Shown piece after piece: positions 43,202 through 53,400 of a DNA stretch of 64,000 nt. Both the position numbers and the translations under genes were made by a program. The stretch is from Flavobacterium potami (GTDB taxonomy: Bacteria; Bacteroidota; Bacteroidia; Flavobacteriales; Flavobacteriaceae): assembly GCF_020026915.1 (NCBI RefSeq), contig NZ_JAINUY010000003.1:584678-648677 (forward strand), in the 5' to 3' direction. How positions within the stretch are numbered: position 1 is the first letter of the stretch; the number at the start of each line of letters is the position of its first letter. The notes beneath the pieces were generated by a model. That model did no database searches and was not told the DNA's origin. It saw nothing but the letters and a program-made list of their open reading frames with translations.

Positions 43202-44224
43202 TTATTTCGATGGAATTGCCAATTTAGTTTCTTCACTAACCGGCTCTCCCAAAACAGGAAATCCGTTCGCATCCCAATTAATTTTCTGCATTCTTGGCGA
43301 TCTTTTATTTCCACAACCTTCTCCTGGATTGGAATTGGCGTGGTATAAAATCCAGTCTTCTTTTCCGTCAGGAGATTTAAAGAAGGAATTATGTCCCGGA
43401 GCATAAACTTTGTTTTTATCCGATTGTTTGAAGATTGGTTCTGGAGATTTTTCCCAAGCATTTGCATCTAGTAAATTATCTCCGCCATTGAACGTTAAAA
43501 GCCCTAAAGAATAAAAATCGGTCCAACATCCGCTTGCAGAAAAAACAATGAAGATTTTACCGTTTCTTTCTAAAAACTGAGGTCCTTCATTCACATTTAC
43601 CTGTGCAGGATTTACATCATCATGCAAAGCTCCGTGCGTTTCCCAATCGTTTGTTGGTGCAGAAATCATAACACGATCGCCTTCAATTTCTAGTGGACTT
43701 TTCATTTTAGCGATGTAAATATTTTGCTGTCCGTTGGTATCGCCTTCCCAGCCAGCCCAAATCATGTACAATTGTTTTTTGTGCTCAAAAACATTTCCAT
43801 CAATTGCCCATTTGTCTGTTTTAGCAGCGATTTTTCCTTTAAATTCAAAAGTACCTTTAAACGGATCAGAAGATTTGTTTTCTAAAACATACATTCTATG
43901 GTTGTTATTATCACCATTATCTGCCGCAAAATAACAATACCATTTTCCGTTTATGATATGAAATTCTGGCGCCCAGATTTCAGACGAATAATCCGTCCCT
44001 TTTGGTGGTGTCCAAATCACTTTACTTTCAGCGTTTTTTATATCTGACAAATCTTTTGTTTTCCATAAAGTCAATTTATTGCCAAGAGTATTCGTGTAAT
44101 AATAGTATCCTTTGTAATACGTACTATACGGATCTGCGCCCGATGGCAAGATTGGATTTGTGAAGGTTTTCTGTTGTGCAAAACCAATTGTAGTGAACAG
44201 AAAAAGAAATAGGTATTTTTTCAT
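43202..44224 (-). CDS. GH43-family glycosidase (exo-arabinofuranosidase-like)
   Basis: 340 residues, signal peptide MKKYLFLFLFTTIGFAQ. Triad: base Asp in PSGADPYSTYYKGYYYYTNT, supporting Asp in KWAIDGNVFEHKKQLYMIWA, acid Glu in NVNEGPQFLERNGKIFIVF. The spacing and the stretch SSEIWAPEFHIINGKWYCYF recall the exo-1,5-alpha-L-arabinofuranosidase subgroup (Araf43A type). Subgroup is tentative; membership of GH43 is firm. Confidence 0.88.
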   Translation of the reverse strand: MKKYLFLFLFTTIGFAQQKTFTNPILPSGADPYSTYYKGYYYYTNTLGNKLTLWKTKDLSDIKNAESKVIWTPPKGTDYSSEIWAPEFHIINGKWYCYFAADNGDNNNHRMYVLENKSSDPFKGTFEFKGKIAAKTDKWAIDGNVFEHKKQLYMIWAGWEGDTNGQQNIYIAKMKSPLEIEGDRVMISAPTNDWETHGALHDDVNPAQVNVNEGPQFLERNGKIFIVFSASGCWTDFYSLGLLTFNGGDNLLDANAWEKSPEPIFKQSDKNKVYAPGHNSFFKSPDGKEDWILYHANSNPGEGCGNKRSPRMQKINWDANGFPVLGEPVSEETKLAIPSK

Positions 44225-44257
44225 TTTACTTTTTTTATTGTTGGGCGTGTTTTTTTT

Positions 44258-44310
44258 AAACGCAAAGACGCAAAGGTTTTTCGCAAAGTTCGCAAAGGTT
44301 TTTTCTCAGC
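44258..44310. repeat. CGCAAAG-unit array upstream of the GH43 gene
   Basis: Four CGCAAAG units in 50 bases in the gap 44225-44398. Same unit as the inverted repeat at 13636-13718. Confidence 0.65.
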
Positions 44311-44365
44311 TTTGCCACTTCAAAAGAAGCCGAAGTTCACAAAGCTGCTTGTATTTTGATGAACT

Positions 44366-44396
44366 AAAAAAGCTATGTTTCTATGTGTTTAAAAAA
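44366..44396. repeat. Dispersed motif AGCTAYGTTTCTATGTGTT, second copy
   Basis: AAAAAAGCTATGTTTCTATG then TGTTTAAAAAA matches 7127-7156 with only a few differences, 37 kb away, with A runs on both sides in both copies. Confidence 0.75.
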
Positions 44397-44398
44397 GA

Positions 44399-46213
44399 TT
44401 ATTTCTGATTCAAAGCATTTATAACATCCGTATTGATCTTATTCACCGCTTTGAAATCCATTTTGTCTACTTTTCTGTCGTAGGTCATGAAACCGTTTAC
44501 TTCGCCTTCAACATCTGTTGTTTGTGTGTAAACTGCAGCTGAGAAACCTGTTTTAACCAAGTTTTTAAGGATTTCTGCATATTTTACATATTCAGCGGTA
44601 ACTTCTGCTTGGTTTTTAAATTTCACATAACCCCAGTTGTCATTTGCTCTCCATAAATGCCCTTCAAGAGGAAGACCGATTCCGCCGTATTCTCCTAAAA
44701 CTGTTACTCTTCTAGCATCGTACAAATACAATTCTGGTGCTGGATATTTGTGTAAATCTAAAATATCGCCAGTTTGGAAGTGATTTCCTCCACTTGAAGA
44801 ATTGATCAAACGAGTTGAATCATAATTTTTAGTCCATTCTGTAATTTCAACTGTTTTGAATTGTCCCCAAGCTTCATTAAAAGGCACCCAAACCACAATA
44901 CTTGGATAAGAATACAAATGATCCATAATTTCTTTCCACTCTTTTTTGTAGATTTCCTGTGATTTTGGTGTACGTTGCAATTCAGTTCCTTCAAAGTATT
45001 TTTTATCTTGCCAGATTGGTTGCTCGTCACCACTTGGCATGTCCTGCCAAACTAAAATCCCTAATTGATCGCAATGAGTATACCAACGTTCTGGTTCTAC
45101 TTTTACGTGTTTACGAATCATATTAAAACCTAATTCTTTTGTTTTAATGATATCGTATTTTAAAGCTTCGTCAGTCGGCGCTGTATACAATCCTTCTGGC
45201 CACCAGCCTTGATCTAAAGGTCCGAATTGGAAATAATCTTTGTTATTCAACTGCATTCTCATCACTCCGTTTTCATCTCTCTTTGATGAAATTTTACGCA
45301 TAGCGAAATAACTCTTTACTTCATCAACCACCTTGTTTTTGCTGATTAATCGAACTTTAGTTTGATATAAAAACGGACTTTCAGGCGACCATAATTTCGG
45401 TGCATTCAAAACAATATCATTGCTTTCGCCAACAACCGCTTTCTCTTTAGCAATTTCTTTTCCGTTATCTAAAACTGAAATTTCTACTAAATCGCCCGTT
45501 TCTGCTCCTTTTACATCAGCTTTTATACTAATTGTATTTTGATCGATGTTTGGAGTAGTTCTTAGTTCTGTAATATTTTTAGCATTAACTGGTTCAATCC
45601 AAACGGTTTGCCAGATTCCTGTAACGGGAGTATACCAGATTCCTTCCGGATTTTTAACTTGTTTTCCTCTTGGTTGAGGCCCATCATTTGAAGGATCCCA
45701 AACCTTTACAACCAATTTTTGATTGCTTCCTTTTTTTATAAACGGTGTAATATCGAATGAAAATGGCGTATATCCTCCTGTGTGAGAACCCACTTTTACA
45801 TCATTGATAAAAACTTCGGTTTTCCAATCTACAGCACCAAAATGCAATAAAATATTTTTACCGTTCCAGCCTGATTCTATTGAAAAATTGGTTTCGTACC
45901 AAAGTTCATTTTTAGACCCCACTTCTTTCATTACCCCAGACAAACTAGACTCTGCAGCAAATGGAACCAAAATTTGTCCATCGTATTTTGATGGCGCTGC
46001 TTTTCCGAATTCCTGAATGCTATAATTCCACAAACCATTTAGATTCTTCCATTGACTACGTTCCATAATCGGACGCGGATATTCTGGAAGTGGCTTTTTA
46101 GAATCTACTTGTTCTGCCCATTTGGTTTTGATTTTATCTCCTTGTGGTTTCCATTGTGCGTTGACTGCCAATACTGAAAACAAGGCTAAAAAAAGGATAC
46201 TTTTTCTTTTCAT
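44399..46213 (-). CDS. GH2-family glycosidase (beta-galactosidase/glucuronidase type)
   Basis: 604 residues, signal peptide (MKRKSILFLALFSVLAVNAQ). Domains: jelly-roll sugar-binding (about 30-210), Ig-like (about 215-310) and TIM barrel (about 315-600). Acid/base Glu in VWVPFNEAWGQF and nucleophile Glu in VLGEYGGIGLP. It would remove terminal beta-linked galactose or a related sugar from side chains. Substrate inferred from family only. It is the third enzyme from susD. Confidence 0.92.
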   Translation of the reverse strand: MKRKSILFLALFSVLAVNAQWKPQGDKIKTKWAEQVDSKKPLPEYPRPIMERSQWKNLNGLWNYSIQEFGKAAPSKYDGQILVPFAAESSLSGVMKEVGSKNELWYETNFSIESGWNGKNILLHFGAVDWKTEVFINDVKVGSHTGGYTPFSFDITPFIKKGSNQKLVVKVWDPSNDGPQPRGKQVKNPEGIWYTPVTGIWQTVWIEPVNAKNITELRTTPNIDQNTISIKADVKGAETGDLVEISVLDNGKEIAKEKAVVGESNDIVLNAPKLWSPESPFLYQTKVRLISKNKVVDEVKSYFAMRKISSKRDENGVMRMQLNNKDYFQFGPLDQGWWPEGLYTAPTDEALKYDIIKTKELGFNMIRKHVKVEPERWYTHCDQLGILVWQDMPSGDEQPIWQDKKYFEGTELQRTPKSQEIYKKEWKEIMDHLYSYPSIVVWVPFNEAWGQFKTVEITEWTKNYDSTRLINSSSGGNHFQTGDILDLHKYPAPELYLYDARRVTVLGEYGGIGLPLEGHLWRANDNWGYVKFKNQAEVTAEYVKYAEILKNLVKTGFSAAVYTQTTDVEGEVNGFMTYDRKVDKMDFKAVNKINTDVINALNQK

Positions 46214-46275
46214 ACTCTATATTTATTAGGTATTTATCTTTGAATAACTACCATGATGTTTCTAAATCAAAATTG

Positions 46276-46311
46276 AATTACCAGACTCATATCCACATAA
46301 GTCTGGTAATT
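46276..46311 (-). other. Intercistronic hairpin without U-tract
   Basis: AATTACCAGACT and AGTCTGGTAATT are perfect 12-bp arms with a 12-base loop, between the GH43-like and GH2 genes. No T-run follows on the transcribed strand, so RNA processing or stabilisation is likelier than termination. Confidence 0.6.
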
Positions 46312-46445
46312 ACTTAAACTAAACTAACTTAACTAACCAATTTTTAAATGATGAATGGTTAATGGTGAACCGTAAATTATTGACATCTTAAAAATTCCTC
46401 TTTTTTAAGAATTATTATAACCCGAATTCACCTCATAATTCACCA

Positions 46446-47477
46446 CTATTTTTTTGTAAGACCAAATTTCTTGACCAAACTATTGTATTCATTTTTAGAG
46501 ATTGTAATCATACAGCCGTGGCGTACTTTTTCTGGAAGACTGTATTTGTCCCAATCCGAGAAGAAAGTATAACCAGAAGCCTGAAACCAAGGTCCGTTTA
46601 GGTTATCTGCGATCGATAATCCGTATGAAACACCTGGATATTGTTCGTAATACATGTACCATATTTTATCATCAGGAGAAGGAATCAACATTGGCGCTTC
46701 TCTGAAGTTTGGACTGATAGATTGCTGGGGCAAAGAATAAGGTCCTAAAAGGGATTTTGATTTGGCTATTCGGATGGTTTTTCCTGTTGTCCAATACAAA
46801 GTTGGATAGGTTTCGTCTTTAATAACTGCATAATAAGAATCGCCTACTTTACGAATAAAAACATCAATAGTTCCCATATCCCAATCGAATAAACGTTTTG
46901 GTGTTCCTTCAAAAGTTTTCAAATCTTTAGACAAAACATATAATGTTCTCTGACTTGCCCAATAGCGTTCTCCGTCTTCTTTTGTTCCTTCTAGATGTGG
47001 CGTGTGCCAAGTCATAATAAATTTCTGAGAAGGCTCATCGTAATACAATTTTGGAGCGCCAATTCGCTGTAAAGCGTTGGAGTAATCTGGTGTACTTTTT
47101 AAATCTGGTGTATAATCAGCATGTTTTTTCCATGTAATTAAATCGTCAGAAACCCAAATATTAATGCTCTTCGCATCGTCTCCAGTATTTCCTGCGATAT
47201 AATATTTTCCATCAGGACCTTTACAGATGTCTGGATGTCCTTTGTATTCTTCAAAAACTCTTTTTCCGTTGTTTAGATTTTCCCAATGAAGTCCATCCAG
47301 ACTTACAGAATAATATAATCTTCCGTAATCGTTGTGCGTCATGTGGGCAAAAAGATAGGCTTCGTTTTTTGGTTTTTCATTTCCTTTAACTTGTCCTGGT
47401 GGGTCCGGTTGTTGAGCATTCGCAGAAAATCCAGCTAAAATTACTGCTAGAAAAAATAAGTTCTTTACTGTTTTCAT
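46446..47477 (-). CDS. GH43-like five-bladed propeller glycosidase
   Basis: 343 residues from the ATG at 47477, where the signal peptide starts (MKTVKNLFFLAVILAGFSAN). Propeller repeats include LYYSVSLDGLHWENLNNGKR, HPDICKGPDGKYYIAG, GTIDVFIRKVGDSYYAVIKD and FREAPMLIPSPDDKIWYMYY, with Asp, Asp and Glu in places like the GH43 triad, but the entry strand differs from the other three GH43 proteins here. It may belong to a neighbouring propeller family. Starts 17 bases after a repeat array. Confidence 0.72.
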   Translation of the reverse strand: MKTVKNLFFLAVILAGFSANAQQPDPPGQVKGNEKPKNEAYLFAHMTHNDYGRLYYSVSLDGLHWENLNNGKRVFEEYKGHPDICKGPDGKYYIAGNTGDDAKSINIWVSDDLITWKKHADYTPDLKSTPDYSNALQRIGAPKLYYDEPSQKFIMTWHTPHLEGTKEDGERYWASQRTLYVLSKDLKTFEGTPKRLFDWDMGTIDVFIRKVGDSYYAVIKDETYPTLYWTTGKTIRIAKSKSLLGPYSLPQQSISPNFREAPMLIPSPDDKIWYMYYEQYPGVSYGLSIADNLNGPWFQASGYTFFSDWDKYSLPEKVRHGCMITISKNEYNSLVKKFGLTKK

Positions 47478-47493
47478 AAGCTCTTTTTTTAAA

Positions 47494-47621
47494 TGTGCCA
47501 ATTAGTCAATTTGATAATTAGATAATTAGATAATTAGAAAATTAGACAATGTGCCAATTAGAAAATGAATCAATTAACACTGTTTAAAAATTATCTAATT
47601 ATCAAATTGACACATTATCTA
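47494..47621. repeat. Inverted tandem array, TAGATAAT family (site F)
   Basis: 23-bp perfect inverted repeat: GTCAATTTGATAATTAG plus TAATT at 47505-47527 against its complement at 47589-47611, with additional TAGATAAT units on both sides. It includes the stop codon of the GH5-like gene and ends 17 bases before the GH43-like start, so it lies within the operon. The same GTGYCAATTAG edge occurs at 57757. Confidence 0.85.
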
Positions 47622-48794
47622 ATTCTTCTTGTTTGCCTCAGAAGTCATCTTTTTGATGAAATCAGTTTCTGCTTTTATGTATGGTGTTCCGTCTGTGTGC
47701 AATACATCGTGAAACCATAATTTTGGTTCTGCCGTATAGGTTTTAGTCCAACTGTCCCAAGCGTATTTTGTTTGCGTTTTTCCATCTACAAATCCCCAGT
47801 TGATCATACCAACATTGTATTTTCTTGCCAGAGGTAAAAATCCTTCGAAAGTACTTCCGTTTGGTCTTGCCATATATTCTGTACAGATTAATGGTTTTCC
47901 GTAACGTTGTAATTGTTTTACCACTCTTTCAAAATCTTGTGGTTTGTCGTAATTGTGGAAAGAAACGATATCAGATTGCTCAATTTGCATTTTGTGCATT
48001 GGTTTCATTTTAGCTTCATCGCTCCAGTCTCCAACCCAAACTCCTGAAGTCAATGGTTGTGATGGATTGCTTTCTCTTGCCCAAGCAAAAACATCTTTAA
48101 GAAGAGGCAGAATTAAATCTACTTTGTTTTTAATTTCTACTTTTTCATAAGATGGTCCCGTCATGTTGTCTGGTTCGTTCCAAACATCCCAACCTAAAAT
48201 ACGATTGTCATCTTTAAATTTTGCTACTGTTTCTTTAACATATTTCTCTAAACGAGGATATTGATTTTTATCCTGAAGCACTTTTTGCCCTGGACTTTGT
48301 ACCCATCCTGAGTTGTGTGTATGCGGTTTTGGAGCACGTTGTTTTCCTAAAGCAGGAAACGGATCCCAACACGAATCAAACAAAACAAAAAGCGTTTTAA
48401 TGTGGTGTTTATCTGCAATTTCTAAGAAAGTATTCATGCGTTTGTAAAGTCCTTCTGGATCTTGTTCATGCAATAAATCATGCAAATAAACACGCATTAC
48501 ATTCATACCAAGATTTTCTGCCCAACCCAATTCCTGATCAATTCTTTTTGGATCAAAAGTATCTTCCTGCCACATCTCTAACTGATTAATAGCTGTGCTA
48601 GGAGAATAATTTGCTCCAACCAACCAAGGTTGTTCAGCATACCATTTATTGGCCTGATCTTTAGTCCAGATTTCTCTTTTTTCTACTGAAGCTGTTTCAG
48701 CTTTACTTTCTTCAGGATTGCTTTTTTTGTTGTTACAACTAAGCAATACAAGTCCTGCTAACATAAATGTCAGACACAATTTTACTTTCTTCAT
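47619..48794 (-). CDS. GH5-like (cellulase-superfamily) glycosidase, lipoprotein
   Basis: 391 residues; lipobox in MLAGLVLLSCNNK. TIM barrel with acid/base Glu in GWDVWNEPDNM and nucleophile Glu in PLICTEYMARP; NLGMNVMRVYLHDLLHEQD is an early barrel strand. Clan GH-A is clear; GH5 is the likeliest family, but related GH-A families are possible. First enzyme after susD and lipid-anchored, so it may be the surface endo-acting enzyme. Its stop codon is inside the array. Confidence 0.82.
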   Translation of the reverse strand: MKKVKLCLTFMLAGLVLLSCNNKKSNPEESKAETASVEKREIWTKDQANKWYAEQPWLVGANYSPSTAINQLEMWQEDTFDPKRIDQELGWAENLGMNVMRVYLHDLLHEQDPEGLYKRMNTFLEIADKHHIKTLFVLFDSCWDPFPALGKQRAPKPHTHNSGWVQSPGQKVLQDKNQYPRLEKYVKETVAKFKDDNRILGWDVWNEPDNMTGPSYEKVEIKNKVDLILPLLKDVFAWARESNPSQPLTSGVWVGDWSDEAKMKPMHKMQIEQSDIVSFHNYDKPQDFERVVKQLQRYGKPLICTEYMARPNGSTFEGFLPLARKYNVGMINWGFVDGKTQTKYAWDSWTKTYTAEPKLWFHDVLHTDGTPYIKAETDFIKKMTSEANKKN

Positions 48795-48834
48795 TTTAGT
48801 TTTTGTTTTTTTTGAACAATCGTTCTTTATGGTA

Positions 48835-48864
48835 AGGGAATCAGAGTGATACCTCTGATTCCCT
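48835..48864 (-). other. Strong hairpin between susD and the GH genes
   Basis: Perfect 12-bp stem AGGGAATCAGAG/CTCTGATTCCCT, loop of 6 bases. On the transcribed strand no U-tract follows. It may trim or stabilise the upstream susCD message, lowering enzyme expression relative to the importer. Confidence 0.65.
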
Positions 48865-48877
48865 CAAAAATTCAGTA

Positions 48878-50401
48878 TTAATATCCAGAGTTTTGCTCTA
48901 GATTTGGATTATTATCTACGTCAACTTGTGGAATTGGCATTCTATGATTTTTACCTACTGTGAAGTTTTTAAAATCAGGGTCACGAGCTGCGATTTTATC
49001 TACAGAAGCCTGAGAATCTAAATCTCCCCAACGTTTTAGATCTTCCCAACGAACACTCTCGCCGCATAATTCTAAAACTCTCTCCATTTTCAAACGCTCT
49101 AAGAATAGATCATGATTGTTTCCAATTTCAGGATGTGCAACAGCCAATGTGTTCATATTTACACGAGCTCTCACCATATCAACATATTGGTAAGCGGCAG
49201 AAGTACTTCCTAATTCGTTTAATACTTCAGCATAACGCAACAAGATATCTCCGTAACGAACTAATCTGTAGTTAACCTGGCTGTAATAATCTTCGTTATC
49301 TCTGTAATAATCACGGCTTCCTTTTCTAAACCATGCTTCATCATTGTTCCATTCCCAGTTTCTGTTGTATGTTTTGTCTCCAAAATCAGCTAATAATTGC
49401 GGATAATACAAAGTCCATCTCAAACGAATATCAAGATTACCATCTTTATTTTTTTCCTGTTTAAAAGCATTTACTAACCAAAAACGTGCTTGTCCGTCAG
49501 ACCATCCAATTCCTCTTGGTGCGAAAAACTGACAACGGTTACTAGAAACAGCCGCATTTTGATCTTCTCCTGTTCCTCCTTTTCTTTGATCTCCAAATTG
49601 AATTTCAAAAACAGATTCAGCATTATTCTCATTTGTATCTGTAAAGTTGTCTCTGTAATTAGAAACTAAACTATACTTTGCTCCTGGTCCAGTAATTAAA
49701 TATTCTAAAGCAGTTTTTGCTTCAGCCCATTTATGTTGTTGCATGTAAGTTTTAGCAAGAAAAGCTTTTGCCGCACCTTTATCAGGTCTTCCCAATTGAT
49801 CTTGAGACCACGTTCCTGGCAAATCTTCGTATGCTTCATTCAAATCTTTCTCAATTTGAGCCCAGATTTCTGTTACCTTTTTCTGTTGTGGTAAATCTGC
49901 TGGTGTAGATGGATCTAAAACCAACGGAATATCCTCCCAAATTACTGCTGCATAGTAGTAATGCATTGCTCTGAAAAATTTAGCTTGAGCAATAATTTTC
50001 TTTTTGTCATCTTCATTTTTGAAAGTGATATTCGGAACATTTGCTAAAACCTGATTACATCTAAAAATAGCTTTATAGGTATCTCTCCACGTTACTGAAT
50101 TTCCTTCCCAGAAATTATAATTGATGTAATTAAATCTTGTCCAGTCTGCTAATTCTGTCCACGGACTTACGCTATATCCTTCGTCAGAAGTTAAATCTAA
50201 ACGGAAATAAATCCATCTTGCCCAAAGACCATCTTTGTAAAACATGGCATAAATAGAGTTTACACCAGCTTGAGCGTCAGTTTCAGTTTTCCAATATTGG
50301 TCTGTTGTAATATCATTTGGACTGTTCAGGTCTAATTCATTTTCACAAGCTGTAAAAACAAGACCTAGAAAAGCTGCGGTTATTATTATTATTTTTTTCA
50401 T
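48878..50401 (-). CDS. susD: SusD/RagB-like glycan-binding outer membrane lipoprotein
   Basis: 507 residues. Lipoprotein signal (ITAAFLGLVFTACENELD). N-terminal SusD TPR region with FFRAMHYYYAAVIWEDIPL and the RagB C-terminal pattern VNYRLVRYGDILLRYAEVLN, then ERVLELCGESVRWEDLKRWG and the ending PIPQVDVDNNPNLEQNSGY. It caps the SusC pore at the cell surface and binds oligosaccharide. Starts 18 bases after susC. Confidence 0.96.
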   Translation of the reverse strand: MKKIIIITAAFLGLVFTACENELDLNSPNDITTDQYWKTETDAQAGVNSIYAMFYKDGLWARWIYFRLDLTSDEGYSVSPWTELADWTRFNYINYNFWEGNSVTWRDTYKAIFRCNQVLANVPNITFKNEDDKKKIIAQAKFFRAMHYYYAAVIWEDIPLVLDPSTPADLPQQKKVTEIWAQIEKDLNEAYEDLPGTWSQDQLGRPDKGAAKAFLAKTYMQQHKWAEAKTALEYLITGPGAKYSLVSNYRDNFTDTNENNAESVFEIQFGDQRKGGTGEDQNAAVSSNRCQFFAPRGIGWSDGQARFWLVNAFKQEKNKDGNLDIRLRWTLYYPQLLADFGDKTYNRNWEWNNDEAWFRKGSRDYYRDNEDYYSQVNYRLVRYGDILLRYAEVLNELGSTSAAYQYVDMVRARVNMNTLAVAHPEIGNNHDLFLERLKMERVLELCGESVRWEDLKRWGDLDSQASVDKIAARDPDFKNFTVGKNHRMPIPQVDVDNNPNLEQNSGY

Positions 50402-50419
50402 TACGCTATTTTTTTAAAA

Positions 50420-53400
50420 TTAAAAGCCAAACTCAACACCGAAAGAATACGTTTTAAGATTCGGGAAAGCTCCATTGTCAACACCTCTTTCAAAAATATT
50501 ACCGTTTGTAAACTCAGGATCTAAACCTTTATATTTAGTAATTGTAATAATGTTTTGTGCTGATAATGTTAATCTAGCTCTTGAAATACCTGAATTTTTC
50601 AATACATTTTGTGGCAAATTGTAGCCAAATCCAATGTATTTCAATCTGATAAAATCTCCATTTTCTAAGAAACGATCGCTATCTCCTCTTGAGTTCAAAG
50701 TTGAACCTTTTGTAACTCTAGGGAAATCTGTATTTGGATTTTCTGGTGTCCAAGGTTGAATACCTCTTCTGTAGTTACTATTATCATCAAAACGATCTAC
50801 CACACTTCTAAATCCGTTATACACAGTTGCACCGTGCGAACCAATCCAGTTCATAGAAAAATCAAAACCTTTATACTCTGCTCCTGCATTTAAACCCATT
50901 TCAAATTCTGGCCATGGACTTCCAACAATCGATTTATCTGTACTTGAAATTTGTCCGTCTCCATTAGTATCTTTAAAACGAATGTCTCCCGGAACTGCAT
51001 TTGGCATAATTACTTTACCATCAGCGGTTTTGTAGTTGTCAATTTCTTGTTGGTTTTGAAATAATCCGTCAGTTTGTAATACATACCACATACCTACTGG
51101 CAATCCAGCTCTTGTAATAGTATTTCCAGAAATATTTTCGTTTTGACCATTTCCTAATGAAACCAATTTATTATTGATTTTTGTAAAGTTTACAGAAGCA
51201 TTAAATGAGAAGTCATTGATTTTTTTGCTGTAAGCCAACTCCAACTCAAAACCTTTATTTTCAACAGTTGCAGCGTTAGAAATTGGGTTTCCACCATCAT
51301 TTCCAGTAGTTAATAAAATCGGGAAACCGAACAATACATCTTCTGTACGAGCAATAAAATAATCTGCTGTAAGGCGTAAATCATTATTTAGAACGCCAAG
51401 ATCTAAACCTACGTTGGTTTGTTTTAATTTTTCCCAACGCAATTGTGCATTTGACAATTTTACCTGCGTTGCAGAAGGATATAACGTTTGGTCTTTTCCT
51501 AATACGATTTGTCCAAAATTATTTACGAAGCTTTTGTATTCGTAGTTTCCGATGTTTCCAGAACCCAATTCTCCGTAACTAGCTCTTAATTTTAAGTCTT
51601 TAATGAATTCTGATTTAAAGAAAGGTTCGTTGCTTACTCTCCATCCCGCAGAAACAGAAGGGAAATTACCCCATTTGTTTTCATCGCTGAATCTTGAAGA
51701 TCCGTCACGTCTTAAAACAGCATTCAATAAATAACGATTGTCATAGTTGTATTCAATTCTTCCTAAATACGATGCAAGAGCAGCTTCATTAATAAAACCT
51801 CCTACTACAGGTGAGTTACCTTGGTTTAAAACATCATAATACTGTCCAGTACCTGAGTTTATCGGAAGATTTCTCTTTTGTCCGTAAATTTGATCGTATT
51901 TGTCTTTTTGGAAAGTCTGACCAACTAAAACTGTAATATCATGTTTTCCGAATTCTTTTTTGAAAGTCAAAGTATTTTCAAACAATGTTGTCTGAGATCT
52001 TCCTTTGTTCTGATCTGTAAAAGAAGGATCGATTGGTTGATTTAATGACCAGTTACCTACTTTTCTTAAGAATTTATAAGAATCAAAACTTGTTTCGTAT
52101 CCAAAATTAAAACGGTATTTCAACCAAGATGTGAATTTTAATTCTGACCAAATGTTTCCTCTAATTCTAAAATTCTCGTTTGTAGTATTTGCGAAATCAG
52201 AAATTGCTAAAGGGTTTGTACCAAAAGTGTCCGCAACACCTTGTTTACCATAACCGTATCCTCCTGGATTAGTAGGATCGTATAATGGAATTGTAGGTGT
52301 CATTCTGTAAACATCAATAATTGGATTTCCAGCCATTTCATCTGTTTTAGAATTACTGATGGCTAAGTTTTCTCCAATACTGAAAATTCCTTTTGTTCCG
52401 CTTGAGTTTACACGGAATGAAATTCTGTCAAAATCAGTACCGATAACAGTTCCTTCATTTCCAAAATAATTTCCAGACATAAAGAATGTAGAGTTTTCAC
52501 TTCCTCCTGAAAAACTCGCATTATAATCCTGCATCATACCTGTTCTAAATACCGCATCCTGCCAATCTGTATCAACAGCCATGTTTAGATTTTGTCTTGT
52601 AAATCCGGCATTATCATAAGCGATATTGTTTAATTTGGCAAACTCTTCAGTTCCCATTAAATCATAACGAGGCATTACTGTAAAACTGCTTTTTGCAGAA
52701 ACTTCTACCTGAAGCGGTCCTTTTTTACCTTTTTTAGTCGTAATGATAATAACACCATTTGCTGCTCTAGATCCGTAGATTGCTGCAGCAGAAGCGTCTT
52801 TTAAAACCTGAATCGATTCGATATCATTCGGGTTAAAATCTCTGTTTGCAGAAGTTACCAATCCATCAATTACATACAACGGATTTGTATTTTGAAGATT
52901 CTTAAGTCCACGAATCTCAACATTCGCTTCTTGTCCAGGACGTCCACCACCACGAACTTTAACTCCCGTAACTAAACCTTGTAATCCGTCTGCAACTGTT
53001 GTAACCTGACGTTTTTGGATTTCTTCAGCTTTTACTAAAGAAACCGCTCCCGTTAAGTCTTTTTTCTGTTGGGTTCCATAACCTACAACAACTATCTCGT
53101 CTAGTTTCATTGCGTCCTCCTGCAAAGTAACATTGATAGAAGTTTGATTGTTAATGGCTATTTCTACCGTTTTGTAGCCTTGAGAGCTAAATACCAAAGT
53201 TTGGTTTCCAGATGCGGAAATTTTATAACTCCCGTCAAAATCTGTAGCGGTGCCATTGTTTGTGCCTTTAATTAAAACATTTGCAAAAGGAACCGATTCT
53301 CCTGTTGCGGCTGTAACTTTTCCCGTTATGGTTATTTGTTGGGCAAAAGCCGGCTGGAGTAATAAACTAAAGAAAACTAAGAGGTAATATCTCTTCGTTA

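Noticed and set aside
46340..46440. Further repeat array near the start of the GH43-like stop region
   Set aside because: A few ATGGTTAATGGTGAA-like words are visible, but arms pair poorly and no regular unit can be defined.
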